Below, piece after piece: positions 19,701-26,789 of a stretch of DNA of 64,000 nucleotides. The position numbers and the translations under genes are program-made. The stretch's first letter is position 1; each line of letters begins with the position of its first letter. The notes beneath the pieces were generated by a model that saw only the letters and a list, made by a program, of their open reading frames with translations, was not told the origin of the DNA and did not search any database. Location: the NCBI GenBank assembly GCA_034440615.1, contig JAOTOM010003928.1, positions 1 through 64,000 on the forward strand, read 5' to 3'. This DNA comes from Ashinkailepas kermadecensis. Lineage: Eukaryota > Arthropoda > Thecostraca > Neolepadidae.

Positions 19701-22268
19701 GTCGTCGTCGTCGTCGGACCAGCCGCAGCCGAACTCGGCCGGCGCCGACTGCTCCTCGTACACCTCCACCGACGAACGGCGCGGCTCCGGCTTCACGCCG
19801 GCCAGCGGCTCCGGCTTCACGCCGGCCGGCGGCCGGCTGCTGTCAGGCAGCTCGGACTTGACCCGCCCCAGCTCCGGGCTGACCGGGTCCGTCTTGACGA
19901 CGACGTCGTGCGAGTGGTGCGGCGGCGCGGCGGCCGCCCTCAGCTCCGTCTTGACGGCCGAGTCGGACCACGACTGCGCCGCGGCCGGGCCGCCGCTCCA
20001 CTGCCGGTCGGACGCCACGACGTTGGCCGGCTCCCGCTTCACGTCACGAGACCACGGCACGGGGAGGCTAGTGCAAACAGACGGGGCACTAGATCCGATA
20101 AATGAGCCAGGCTGGGCACTGGTTGTTTCGCCTGGGCCAGGCTGGACAGTGCCGAACGCGGCCTGCCCAACGCGCCCTCTGTTGGAGGCAGGCTGCTTGA
20201 TGTTCCCCCTTCTTGAGCCAGGCTGAGCAGCACGTCCCCTTCTTGAGCCAGGCTGAGCAGCACGTCCCCTACCTGAGCCAGGCTGGGCAGCACGTCCCCT
20301 ACCTGAGCCAGGCTGAGCAGCACGTCCCCTACCTGAGCCAGGCTGAGCAGCACGTCCCCTACCTGAGCCAGGCTTAGCAGCACGCCCCCTACCTGAGCCA
20401 GGCTGAGCAGCACGTCCCCTACCTGAGCCAGGCTGAGCAGCACGTCCTCTGCCTGAGCCAGGTTCAGCAGCGAGACCTCGATTTGAACCAGGCCGAGAAG
20501 ACCACGCCCTACCGGTGCCAGGCTGAGCGGTAGTCAAACGGCTCGTGTCAGCATGGGCAGCAGGTTTACTGTTAGAAGCAGGCTGGGGAGTATGGACCCA
20601 GCCTGTATCACGGTGAGTGGGTGGGATCATTTCGGCAATGGACTCGGTAGCGTGTGCCCCAACCATCAAGCCGGGCTGCGTAGCGGCAACTTCAGTGAAG
20701 CTACTCTGGGCAGTGTGGCCACTATACGAGCCAGGCTGGAGAGCCGTTTCCATGCCGGAGAAATTATGAGCGGACGGCTCTCCAACGAAGCCGAATTGAG
20801 CAACGGGCCTCCTACCTGACCCAAGATGGGCAGGATGAGTCCAACCAGTACTGGGCTGAGCCGTGTGGGTCATGCTGGTGAAATACTGGGCGGCGGGGTC
20901 CCTGCCGGAGCCGGGCTGGCCAGTTGGTATCTCAGCAGGCATGGACTCGGTGGTTGGTGCCGTACTGTGGCTGTAGTGGCCAGAAGCGGTGGCAGCGGCG
21001 GATGGCGGAGCGGCAGAGACGCCCTGCCGGACCCGAGCGGAGCCGTGTCGGCCGCTGTGTCGGCCGCCGGCTCGGCTCGCCTCTGTCAGCAGTCGGTGGG
21101 TGGGCACGGTGTTTCCGCTGCTGTCCCGAGCCAACAGCTCGTAGTCGCCGACCATCAGCCGCGACCTGTCCACCAGCCGCGTCAGCTGGCCTGCACTCAG
21201 CTGTCGCGGCTCGGGCTCGTGCTGCCGCTGGCCGGCGCCGGCGGCGCTCAGGCGCGCCAGCGTGCCCGGCCGGTACACCGGGTCCCAACAGGACGCGGCC
21301 GACGGCAGTGGCGGATGTCCGGCCGGCTCCGTCGCACCTCTCCACCCGACCACCCCGGATGCTGCCAGCATATTCGGTGCGCCGGTGCGCTCGGTCGCCG
21401 ACTGGAGCGATTCTGGCGCCAGCTGGGGAGGCCCTGACACGAACTGGGATGGCCCTGGTGCCGACTGGAGTGGCCCTGGCGCCGACTGGGACGGCTCTGG
21501 CGTCTGATGGGATGGCTCTGGTGTCAGCTGGGGCGGCCCTGGCGACGACTCGGACGGCCCTGGCGCGGACTGGGGAGGCCCTGACGACGGCTCCGTGTGC
21601 CGTTTGGCCGACGGCGCCGGGGTCGAGTTGGACGCCTGCAGGCCACCGCCCGGTCGCGGCTCGTACGGCGACACGACAGCGGTCGGCTTCTCGGCAGCGG
21701 CAGGGTCGCGGTCGTATTGTGGCCCGTGCGGTTGTCCAGACGTCACTCGCGACCCATGGACGACGGGTGCGACGACGGCAGGGGTGGCGGCCGAGGCGGC
21801 ACTGGACGGCACTGGACCTCGCGACGGCACTGGACTGTCGACAGACACGCCCGGCAGACCAGCGGCAGTGGCGCCAGGTGTCAGGAGACGCTTCCCGCCG
21901 GGTGGCACCGACTCACCGCCTGCCGCCGGCGCGGATACGCTGGAGCATGGGGGCAGAGCGGGTATGCCCCGGGGTTCAGCCGCGCCCGGTTGGCTAGTTT
22001 GATCGGCACCGCGTGGCATGCAGTGAGCCATCTTCAGGTGGCTCTCCAGACTGTACACTTCCGAATGCAGAATATTGCACATTTTGCAGATCAAGCCATT
22101 CACATTGTGCAGGTACATATCCCAGTACAATTTCCAGTTCAGTCCGTGAATGTTTAAATGATGGGACAAAGACATGGACATCTTGAACTTCTTGCCACAG
22201 AGGCGGCACTGCGTGAGCGACAAAGCTGGCCGCTGGTTCTCCGCGGAAACCCCGCCTGTGCTGGTCAT
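1482..22268 (-). CDS. Zinc-finger / tandem chromo-barrel nuclear protein, 7 coding exons
   Basis: Proposed exons (minus strand): 22268-19486, 18226-18130, 15648-15511, 13692-13244, 3912-3807, 3227-3078, 1700-1482. All junctions are GT-AG and phases match (2/1, 0, 0, 2/1, 0, 0), giving 3942 nt and 1313 residues. Order: C2H2-like fingers (C21-C24-H37-H41 and C61-C64-H77-H82), a Pro/Ser-rich disordered region, a 10-residue RG-rich repeat (about 595-690), six SUMO-type lysines (about 743-830), an acidic stretch, a basic NLS (about 903-923), chromo barrel 1, a Lys/Pro linker, chromo barrel 2, and a C-terminal segment. Chromo barrels bind methyl-lysine or nucleic acid in MRG15, MSL3 and MOF, so a chromatin role is inferred. 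The start ATG follows an in-frame TGA at 22292-22290, so the GTG at 22274 is not needed. I do not recognise the whole protein; ARID4, MSL3 and KAT8 do not have this architecture. Confidence 0.72.
2040..3060. repeat. Intronic minisatellite, unit about 62 bp, starting beside a donor site
   Basis: At 2470-3060 a regular unit of about 62 bp (CAGTCCGGTCCAGGGACAGC and GGTGACAGTCAGATCCAGGG halves) repeats nine to ten times. At 2040-2470 the same half-units are in diverged, mixed order. On the minus strand the array begins about 20 nt after the donor of coding exon 6. The many open frames here come from the periodicity. Confidence 0.93.
3078..3227 (-). CDS. Coding exon 6: second half of chromo barrel 2
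   Basis: 50 codons, phase 0 both ends (acceptor GTCTGCCAG, donor CGG|GTGGGT). VMEVNTAMPYRRYLVRYLGW then KRRFNEW is a classic chromo-barrel core. Tyr, Trp, Phe and Trp are kept at the places of three or four cage residues in MRG15-type barrels, while the first cage Tyr is replaced by Cys in exon 5. This copy is the better candidate for methyl-lysine binding. Confidence 0.78.
3807..3912 (-). CDS. Coding exon 5: first half of chromo barrel 2
   Basis: Acceptor TCTCGGGCAG, donor AAG|GTACGT (near-perfect). One base completes the split Pro codon, then 35 codons with EVGQVVQVVYEVTPDGAQLL and ending CPAK. This is the chromo-barrel start (charged turn, DG hairpin, then x-AK). The exon ends at the same structural place as exon 2. 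Confidence 0.72.
5612..5796 (-). mobile_element. tRNA-Leu/Ser-headed SINE with target-site duplication
   Basis: On the minus strand the head has GATGGCCGAGTAGTTAAGG (A box) and GGTTCCGGGTTCAACAC (B box). The body ends with a GGCGCCATTAG...GTGCGTCGTGAAACACCC module and an AATAAACAAACAAAC tail. The 8-bp direct repeat CCTTCGGT flanks it (5604-5611 and 5797-5804). It interrupts the decayed ORF between codons for RR and DAEQ. Confidence 0.85.
6335..6520 (-). mobile_element. tRNA-headed SINE, second family
   Basis: Minus strand: GCCCCGGTAGCTCAGTTGG (A box) with a B-box-like GGGTTCGTGTCGC, then a body with CCCCGACCGGTAGGGTCAG and its near inverse, and a 3' region with ACGGCACGTTAAACTTT. It lies right after the RGKHK segment of the decayed ORF and so broke it. 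Confidence 0.7.
6771..8639. other. Intron sequence, no gene recognised
   Basis: Contains short frames only. The minus-strand stretch 7350-7099 may be a further part of the decayed transposon ORF downstream, but I could not match it. A C-run followed by (CA)n lies at 7507-7530. Confidence 0.5.
8936..9163 (+). pseudogene. CR1-like ORF1 N-terminal coiled-coil fragment
   Basis: 75 codons from ATG. A heptad-rich helix (MQALEDEVKALKAELSELKA) is typical of non-LTR ORF1 oligomerisation regions, followed by Ala/Gln-rich sequence. The frame ends at 9163 and the next ORF1 domain is in another frame, so ORF1 is broken here. Confidence 0.6.
9351..9887 (+). CDS. CR1-like ORF1 SGNH/GDSL esterase domain
   Basis: 178 codons. 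SGNH-hydrolase blocks are visible: VVGDSRVRHL (nucleophile Ser), QVGVNNIG (Asn), DGLHFSEKG (Asp and His). Such esterase domains are known in ORF1 proteins of CR1-group retrotransposons, where they are thought to act in membrane or RNP handling. This frame itself is intact, but the start is not certain because the upstream coiled-coil part is in another frame. Confidence 0.8.
   Translation: MEDCPQDSDSSKEKVLVVGDSRVRHLDRVFCKGRRGRRCITRPGAKVRDLVPLVAQATSENQFSTVIVQVGVNNIGPARSEELLQDYRALLATLKQSNSRVIVTAILPRAGVSPEWSSRALAANARVGRLCNELGLTFVDKWCRFYGSWDLYQRDGLHFSEKGVQVLGKVYEHVLQGN
9896..12843 (+). pseudogene. CR1-like ORF2 (endonuclease + reverse transcriptase), frameshifted
   Basis: The endonuclease part (9896-10849) shows MLNAQSIRSKF, ITEAW, LGDFNLKG and SDHNIVRF. 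The reverse transcriptase (11126-12843) shows NKAAGPDG, YLDFSKAFDKVP, GVPQGSVLGPLLF and FADDLKIF. Stops and shifts fall near 10850, 11125, 11330 (a local deletion relative to the other copy), 11550 and 11700-11800. The last frame (11800-12843) covers RT palm, thumb and C-terminus. Not functional. Confidence 0.85.
13151..13177. repeat. Perfect 12-bp hairpin with a GGG loop
   Basis: GGCTACCTTCCT, then GGG, then its exact complement. It lies in the intron about 70 nt downstream of the exon 4 donor. Function unknown. Confidence 0.75.
13244..13692 (-). CDS. Coding exon 4: linker between the two chromo barrels
   Basis: Acceptor TTCCGCAG, donor ACC|GTGAGC; 149 codons plus 2 bases. It opens with a short predicted helix (TEDVLEDTLTALAAAGGK). 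The rest is low-complexity with imperfect repeats of the form I-K/Q-P-A-K-x-P-x-A-S and K-R-P-R basic patches. It is likely a flexible, nucleic-acid-contacting linker. Its 3' phase (CC) is completed by the first base (A) of exon 5 to make Pro. Confidence 0.65.
13951..14600. other. Intron sequence with a short diverged repeat
   Basis: Mostly AT-rich sequence without coding signal. From about 14395 to 14600 there are diverged short tandem units around GGAGTGACGGTCAGTCAGGC. Nothing else recognised. Confidence 0.6.
14615..14945 (-). mobile_element. tRNA-Gly-headed SINE with expanded body
   Basis: On the minus strand a tRNA-like head (14945-14870) has an anticodon-loop-like TTCGCCTCCCACCCG and a B-box-like AAGTTCAAGTCCC. 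It is followed by a body of tandem units, a poly(T)-type run (plus-strand poly(A) 14709-14740), and a 3' module with CGGCGTGAG and ACGCGTCGTAAAG-like motifs also seen in the other SINEs here. It is part of an intron of the chromo-barrel gene. Confidence 0.65.
15190..15470. repeat. Minisatellite built from SINE body units
   Basis: Alternating units (GTAGGAGGGAACAGTTGGCG and TGAAGAGGAACAGCCAACG) repeat about five times. The segment 15335-15470 is almost identical to 14741-14875, including the CACCTCGCACACGGGGTGAC end. This points to duplication of the body of the tRNA-Gly-headed SINE at 14615-14945. Confidence 0.8.
15511..15648 (-). CDS. Coding exon 3: second half of chromo barrel 1
   Basis: 46 codons, phase 0 at both ends (acceptor GTCCAG, donor TCG|GTGGGT). 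It begins VMKVDTTQRPTRYYVHF and continues QRCDRWVLRPDI, the chromo-barrel strand-turn-strand core. Where MRG15 and barrel 2 have Gly-Trp and an aromatic, this copy has Asp-Met and Cys, so the methyl-lysine cage is probably lost. Downstream in the intron lies a SINE-derived repeat starting about 30 nt from the donor. Confidence 0.7.
15607..16894. repeat. 76-bp array that carries a splice acceptor and 43 bp of exon
   Basis: About 17 tandem copies of a 76-bp unit (one of 75 bp). On the minus strand each unit has 33 bp of intron ending TGTTGTCCAG or TGTTGTCTAG, then 43 bp equal to the start of coding exon 3. The last unit is the authentic acceptor and exon. The two units nearest the exon keep the exon's second codon ATG; the others have ATC. 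Three unit types repeat in order in the middle of the array, a higher-order repeat of 228 bp. Confidence 0.95.
16895..17540. other. Intron sequence, nothing recognised
   Basis: Unique-looking sequence between the 76-bp array and the 33-bp array. Short open frames only, with no domain match. Confidence 0.5.
17541..17950. repeat. Intronic minisatellite, unit 31-33 bp
   Basis: About a dozen copies of a unit containing TGTTGCAACAGCGAGCCGAC. The left copies have TGTCGCAACAG and the middle copies CCCCGCTGTGTG. Because the 33-bp period is a multiple of three, it opens a long spurious frame on the plus strand. It lies in the intron between coding exons 2 and 3 of the chromo-barrel gene. Confidence 0.9.
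17958..18012 (-). mobile_element. SINE 3'-module fragment
   Basis: Minus strand GGCGCTATATGACCGGTGC, then GTCGATGCGCCCCTAAACC, equal in layout to the ends of the SINEs at 26505 and 19108. No tRNA head is attached. Confidence 0.6.
18027..18099. repeat. Two overlapping, mutually exclusive hairpins next to a donor site
   Basis: Arms 18027-18044 and 18055-18072 are perfect 18-bp inverted repeats. Arms 18048-18067 and 18080-18099 are perfect 20-bp inverted repeats. The middle segment is shared, so only one stem can form at a time. They lie 30-100 nt downstream of the donor at 18129 in the pre-mRNA. Confidence 0.8.
18130..18226 (-). CDS. Coding exon 2: first half of chromo barrel 1
   Basis: Acceptor CTCCAG before 18226, donor ATG|GTATGA after 18130. 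One base completes the Gly codon split from exon 1, followed by 32 codons (GDGEISPGNLVEVLFL, then YDALDAM). The pattern of alternating hydrophobics after an acidic turn matches the first strands of a chromo-barrel fold. The exon ends exactly where the first half of barrel 2 ends (exon at 3912-3807). Confidence 0.68.
18580..18845. repeat. Tandemised SINE 3' module, about 4 copies
   Basis: Units of roughly 60-70 bp contain CTACGGGCACGTCGACTACA and TGGTCATTTAGTCATGG. They match the SINE 3' module in the order seen at 19108 but occur head to tail, so a SINE end has become a small satellite. Confidence 0.75.
19105..19165 (-). mobile_element. SINE 3'-end fragment with CTAA-type tail
   Basis: Minus strand GGGCGCTGTATAACCAATGC, then TTGATGTGCCCTAAAACCC and a short (AACT)n-like tail. 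It lies in the intron between coding exons 1 and 2. Confidence 0.65.
19486..22268 (-). CDS. Coding exon 1: paired zinc fingers, RG repeat, SUMO cluster, NLS
   Basis: This exon holds 927 codons plus 2 bases. Read straight on, it would stop at a TAA only two bases later, but a strong donor (AGG|GTAAGA) ends it at 19486 and joins in phase to the exon at 18226. The first finger is followed by a HGLxWxxYWxxYLH stretch linking it to the second. Composition is rich in Pro, Ser, Gly and Ala with many Q and R, so most of it should be disordered. A good acceptor (pyrimidine tract then TTCAG) at 22329 implies at least one upstream non-coding exon. A short upstream ORF starts at 22325. The plus-strand open frames across this exon are shadows of its high GC content. 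Confidence 0.8.
20190..20495 (-). repeat. In-frame 30-bp coding repeat (RG-rich decapeptide)
   Basis: About nine or ten copies of a 30-bp unit encode PGSGRGRAAQ with small changes (AAK, SRRGRAAQ, SRRGNIKQ, SNRGRVGQ). The centre copies are nearly identical and the edges more diverged, as expected of a growing coding minisatellite. The RG-type composition could bind RNA or be arginine-methylated; this is inference. Confidence 0.9.
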
Positions 22269-22328
22269 AGCCACGCTCTGGGTGGAAGATCAGCAGTGTG
22301 GTCCAGCTGAGTGTGTTCGCCTCATCAC

Positions 22329-23780
22329 CTGAAGAGAACAGAGTGGTATCAGCAGGTGATTGGAAAATCAGACAACCCCAGACCTGTTATTTTGCCGTTA
22401 TTTTTGTTAATCCGCTCAGCATATGGTGTGAGGGTGAGTCCCCCCCCCCCAACACCCTCCTGTCGTCAGTGATCTCCACCAGACTATTACGCCCATGGGA
22501 ACACATTTGATCAAAACGGGTTTAGGCTGCTAGCCCCCTCCACCTACTTGCAGTTATCATTTTAACGAAGTTTCATGTCTGAGTTGCGAGCCTCGCCTGC
22601 TGTCAACACGGCTCCGCAGCCAGTCCCCTACAGAGCCGCTGCGTGGTGCAGCGTGCAAATGAAACCCGATTCTGACGCCGACTGCCGAGTTCAGCAGCAC
22701 GCCCTGCACGCGTCAGCTTTCCTGAGGCGTCTGCACCGCCGATCCAGGCCAACTGAGACGAGTACTACGTCACAGTCAGTGCCGGTGGGGCCGGGGGGTT
22801 CGGAACAGTCCATCCAGCCGGACCGCGGCACGTCTGGAATATCAGCCATGTCGTTCACAAAGGGGTGACTCATCAGAATCGAAGCAGGGGTGCATTGATT
22901 ATGTTGCACAGGAGTCCACTGGTTCAGCAGTGTACGGGTTGATCCATACTCACCAGGACTTCTGCATATACTAAAATGGGAGATTGTGATGCACCCCAGC
23001 CAATAGATTGTCTTTTGACACCGATGTACAGGCGGAGCTCTTCCACCTACAATGTTACTCCCCTTTGCCGAACCACTGTACATACTATATTTACTGTGGC
23101 GTGCTTTGTGAAAAGCCACCATGTGCGGATATCAGCTAAATACATCTGAATCTGACACAGTGATCACTATTGTATGAGTCCCGAGCCAAGAACGGTCGCG
23201 GACGGCCACCGGCAGCCAAAAGCTGGTGGCGAGGACCACAGCATAATCTTAAACAAAGTGGCACAACGAAATTATCTCGTGAAATGGAATCACTGGGAAT
23301 TTGACCATTCATGATTTGATGAGCATGTGTATTTTACAACTTGGCAAAAGGCCATATCGGAACACTGATTTGATAAAATACTGTAGCATCGTCATAACAT
23401 AGTGACGTCACAAGATCTCAACCCACGCCCGGCCGGGATGGGGATGTGTTTGAATATTCTAACCCTTCCGGTTTTCTGGCGACAGCCAGAAAATGAATGA
23501 GCACAGTACCTTAGATTTGGTGTCCTGTACATTCCTTCTTTTGGCGCCTTCAAGAGTAAATTTTGATTGAATATCATGCAAGGTCACTGACTTAGGTGAG
23601 GTCAAATGGAACACCACCAAACATTTAGCACATAAAACTTGTTTGACTTTTGGCCTGGTCAGAGCGCCGAATCACGTCTGACTTCACTAAAACTCCAAAT
23701 GAAATCACACATTATTCCATTACTCTCTATTGACCGTTCAAGGCGAAAGGGTTGCCACCTGTTGGATACACGTTGAACTA
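22329..23780. other. 5' flank of the chromo-barrel gene; GC-rich patch at 22575-22870
   Basis: The acceptor at 22329 shows that an upstream non-coding exon should lie here or farther right. The patch 22575-22870 is CpG-rich, open on both strands, and holds a CRE-like TACGTCAC at about 22765, so it could be promoter or first exon. I could not choose a donor. The rest is AT-rich without features. Confidence 0.4.
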
Positions 23781-23954
23781 GTGTTGGGCAGATAAAGGTG
23801 TGACAAATCTGGCGCGCTACCAGAATCAATTTAGAAATAAGAATGCAAACAAGTCAGAGTGGCATACGTGGAAATGGCTAGCACTGAGGTTATGCATACT
23901 ATTTCAGGTCCTTGAAGTTCGAGAGTGTGAGGGTTCTTGCAAAGTTGTGAACAT

Positions 23955-24175
23955 AATGGATCAAGTGGATAAGGTGAGCAAGTCCAATACGTATTGTTGT
24001 GTTCCACAATGCAAATCATTATACAGGAGGAACCTGAAGTCAGCTTCCATCGCTTCCCGAGAAATAAATTACTCTCGAAAAAGTAGCACAACATTCCAAA
24101 AATGGGCAAGAAAGCATCAAGGCACATGAAGGTATGCAGCAAGCACTTCAAGAAGAATGATTATATCCTTTCTGG
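23955..24175 (+). pseudogene. THAP-type zinc-finger relic
   Basis: Read through one frameshift and one TAG, the strand gives CCVPQCKS, FHRFPRN and VCSKHFKKNDY. That is the C-x(n)-C ... F-x-FP ... C-x2-H-F layout of a THAP domain, which is common in P-element-like and other DNA transposons and in derived host genes. The shift is near 24035 and the stop near 24080. No transposase was found downstream. Confidence 0.6.
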
Positions 24176-25840
24176 TATGTATGTATGGGTGAAGGCTTCA
24201 TATAAGTATTGGTGTTCCCAGCATGTAATTCAACCATATTGCTTTCATACACAGAATGATAAATTGCCTATCTACATGTACAATTTAGCATGTAATGCAG
24301 AAGCTAAAATTAAACACCCTTAAGGCATTGTTGGTATGTAAATCAAGTGCACATAAGGGATGTGTTAAAATTGATTTGGTATTTATATAGAAGAAGCCCC
24401 TGGGCACAAATTGGAGAACAAATATATGGACTGGACTTGTTGAAGCTTCCCTAGAAACTTCTTCCATTTCTTTGGGGAATCACATGCTGATCTTTATATC
24501 CAGACGAAGACCATCAGATAATGTATGTGGTTTACCGAAATTTCAAACAATTGTAGATCCTACATATGCTTTATATATTGTTTTACTCACAAACGTGCTG
24601 AAGAACAATTACTGCTGTGCACTTGTTTTTTCAACAACAGGTCAGATTGGAAAGGCATGCAAGTGAATTTAGCAGAAAGATACGAGGAAGTAACTTCTGG
24701 ATGTGAAGGATGACCAGAACAGAAAGTTGGTGCACACCAAGGCATCAGCCATTAATGAGCATTGGTGCTCCTTGGTACTCATCAGTGCACAAATATGCAT
24801 TATAGTGGTGGATCATTGGGCCATGTGTGCCACAGCCACACCAGACATACGGTCTCTCTTTGAGTGAAAAAGGTTGCCCCTCAGATGCTTGAGTGCACCC
24901 ACCCCCACTCAAAGTGTTTCTCTGCTGAGAGAATCCCTGAAAGGTAGAAAAGGTGCTCCCTCTGGATACATGAATCCTCTCCTCAAAAAGTTCCCCCTGC
25001 CATAATACAATTGGTAGATCTGCCTCCTAATGCATTGTCTGCATCAGCTTACAAATATGCATTGGTGCTGATATGCCTTGTCAAGGCCTCTTTATGTCAG
25101 TGTTCTAAAATGTCTTTGAGGCTTGGGTGTCTGCCCGAATGAAAAGCATGACAGACGCCTTGATGATGTGCACCAGCACCAGTATATTTGCACACTGCTG
25201 ACTGATGCTTCATTACACTGAAATTTACACAAGTCCTTGGATGCTGCATCACTGATATATCATCCAGATTCTCATACTTTTCTGCCTAAGTTCCCAGTGG
25301 AAACTTAGCAGTGTAGATCCACAAAAGGGTGAAATTCAGTTCAAAACACAGGGTAAACATCAATATAATTTTCACAATACACCACCAGTGAATGCACATG
25401 AAACTTGGCTGCATGTTTTTTTTAATGACATCAGTGTTGTGATTAGGAAGTATCTATACAAAATATGCAGCACAAGAACAAGGGAGTGGAAAATCATTCA
25501 AATTTGTATTGTGTAGTTGAATAAAAAATTCAATACAACTGGGTGGGGCACCCAACTCAGTCTAGTGCATTATTAGAAACTGTCTGCCATGATTTGCAGT
25601 CTGTCTGGAAGGTAGGTTTTGATCAGCCATCAGCTGGAGCTGCTCTACAGAACACCTGTGATGAACTTGAAAAGTACATCCATAGCCTAACCCATGATGA
25701 TGGAGCTGGAAGCTCATGCACTTTTGGTATTGCTAGCACAACACCAACCAAAAAAAGCAATGCTATGCAACAGTAATATTTTGATTGACCTGCTAGTCGT
25801 CACACAAACTGGTATCCACCATCATAATTTGTATACTTAA
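24176..25840. other. AT-rich intergenic stretch, nothing firm
   Basis: Only short open frames. The plus-strand frame 25543-25776 has no recognised motif. Patches such as GGTGCTCC / GAGTGCACCC near 24850-24960 loosely resemble the tandem repeat at 28490-28790. Confidence 0.4.
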
Positions 25841-26107
25841 TTAATATAATTTGTAATTTGTACATAATTTGTAATTGAATCTCCCACACTCCACCACAGC
25901 ATGTAGCTCATGGGGCTTCTCACGTAGGTGGCTGGATTTTATGCAGAGTGCCTGCACCGTAACCTTGCCCGGTTCTTTCCCAATCGTACCACAAGAAATA
26001 ATGTGTCCTGCATCTAGTACGGCTTCCCCCTCAATGGCACAACGCTTTTTATCGCCGATATACTCTGATATTTGCACAATTGATACTTTTGGTACAGTAG
26101 GATCCAT
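25841..26107 (-). pseudogene. SWIM-type transposon-protein fragment
   Basis: The frame reads VSIVQISEYIGDKKRCAIEG, then AGHIISCG, VTVQALCIKSSHLREKPHE. I recall this block as lying before the SWIM zinc finger in multi-copy invertebrate transposon-like proteins. The zinc finger itself (CxCxnCxH) is missing because the sequence becomes AT-rich right after, so it is a fragment. Identification is from memory of the family. Confidence 0.4.
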
Positions 26108-26504
26108 CTGTGTTCCTCTAAAGCAAGCTCAGACAGTATCACGCAATACGGTATGCGTATTGTTTATCTCGAATGTAGCCGCCATCTTTAATTTTTGTCC
26201 TGCCATCTGGTGGCAGGTTGAACGGTCAATATATAATCCTAATATAAATACCATAAAGCTCCCTGAATCCTTCACATGGTGCTCTGATTTCCCGGGTTTG
26301 ACAAGATCAGAGAAGGGCCACAAGATTGGCAACGAGCATCAGACTTCACATGCGAAGACCGATTAACCCAACTTGTCTCGGGTGGCGGCATTTTACTCCT
26401 CCCCCCCACAACCCCCACCATAAAGTTGTCCGCGGATAGGGAAAACAGCGAAAAGGTGTGCCGAAGTTTGCCACACCTTTTCCCACACCAAAAAACCTTG
26501 GGTT

Positions 26505-26665
26505 CTTTTACGACGCATTCAACCGCTAGGTCATATAGCGCCGCCAACCTCTCACGCCGATTGGTCGCGGGTGGACTCGGTAATGTCGTCGGTTGTGAGA
26601 TTCGAACCCACAATCTTGCGATCAAGGGTCCGACGCTCTACCAACTGAGCTACTGCGGCCACATT
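26505..26665 (-). mobile_element. tRNA-headed SINE with well-kept head
   Basis: Minus strand: GGCCGCAGTAGCTCAGTTGG (A box) and GTGGGTTCGAATCTCACAA (perfect B box and T arm), then CCGCGACCAATCGGCGTGAG and the GGCGCTATATGACC...GCGTCGTAAAA module. The two ends of the acceptor stem do not pair, so this is a SINE, not a working tRNA gene. Confidence 0.8.
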
Positions 26666-26789
26666 TCCCACACCAATTCGCCCTGTTGTATGAAAGGTTT
26701 GAGGTCGGGTCATCTAGGGTCAGGTTTATTAAGATATAAAAAGATTCTGGCTAAAGTAAGCACCTTCATGATAGTAAGTTGACTTAAAT

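Noticed and set aside
20924..21997. Long plus-strand open frame (357 codons) opposite coding exon 1, and neighbours at 19572-20226 and 21597-22157
   Set aside because: They are shadows of a GC-rich minus-strand exon; no domain, and the minus frame has zinc fingers, NLS and phase-matched splicing.
22269..22274. GTG at 22274 as the start of the zinc-finger protein
   Set aside because: A eukaryotic gene should use the ATG at 22268, which has a good context and follows an in-frame stop at 22292-22290.
26590..26665. Possible tRNA gene on the minus strand
   Set aside because: Good A and B boxes, but acceptor-stem ends do not pair and a SINE 3' module follows. It is a SINE head.
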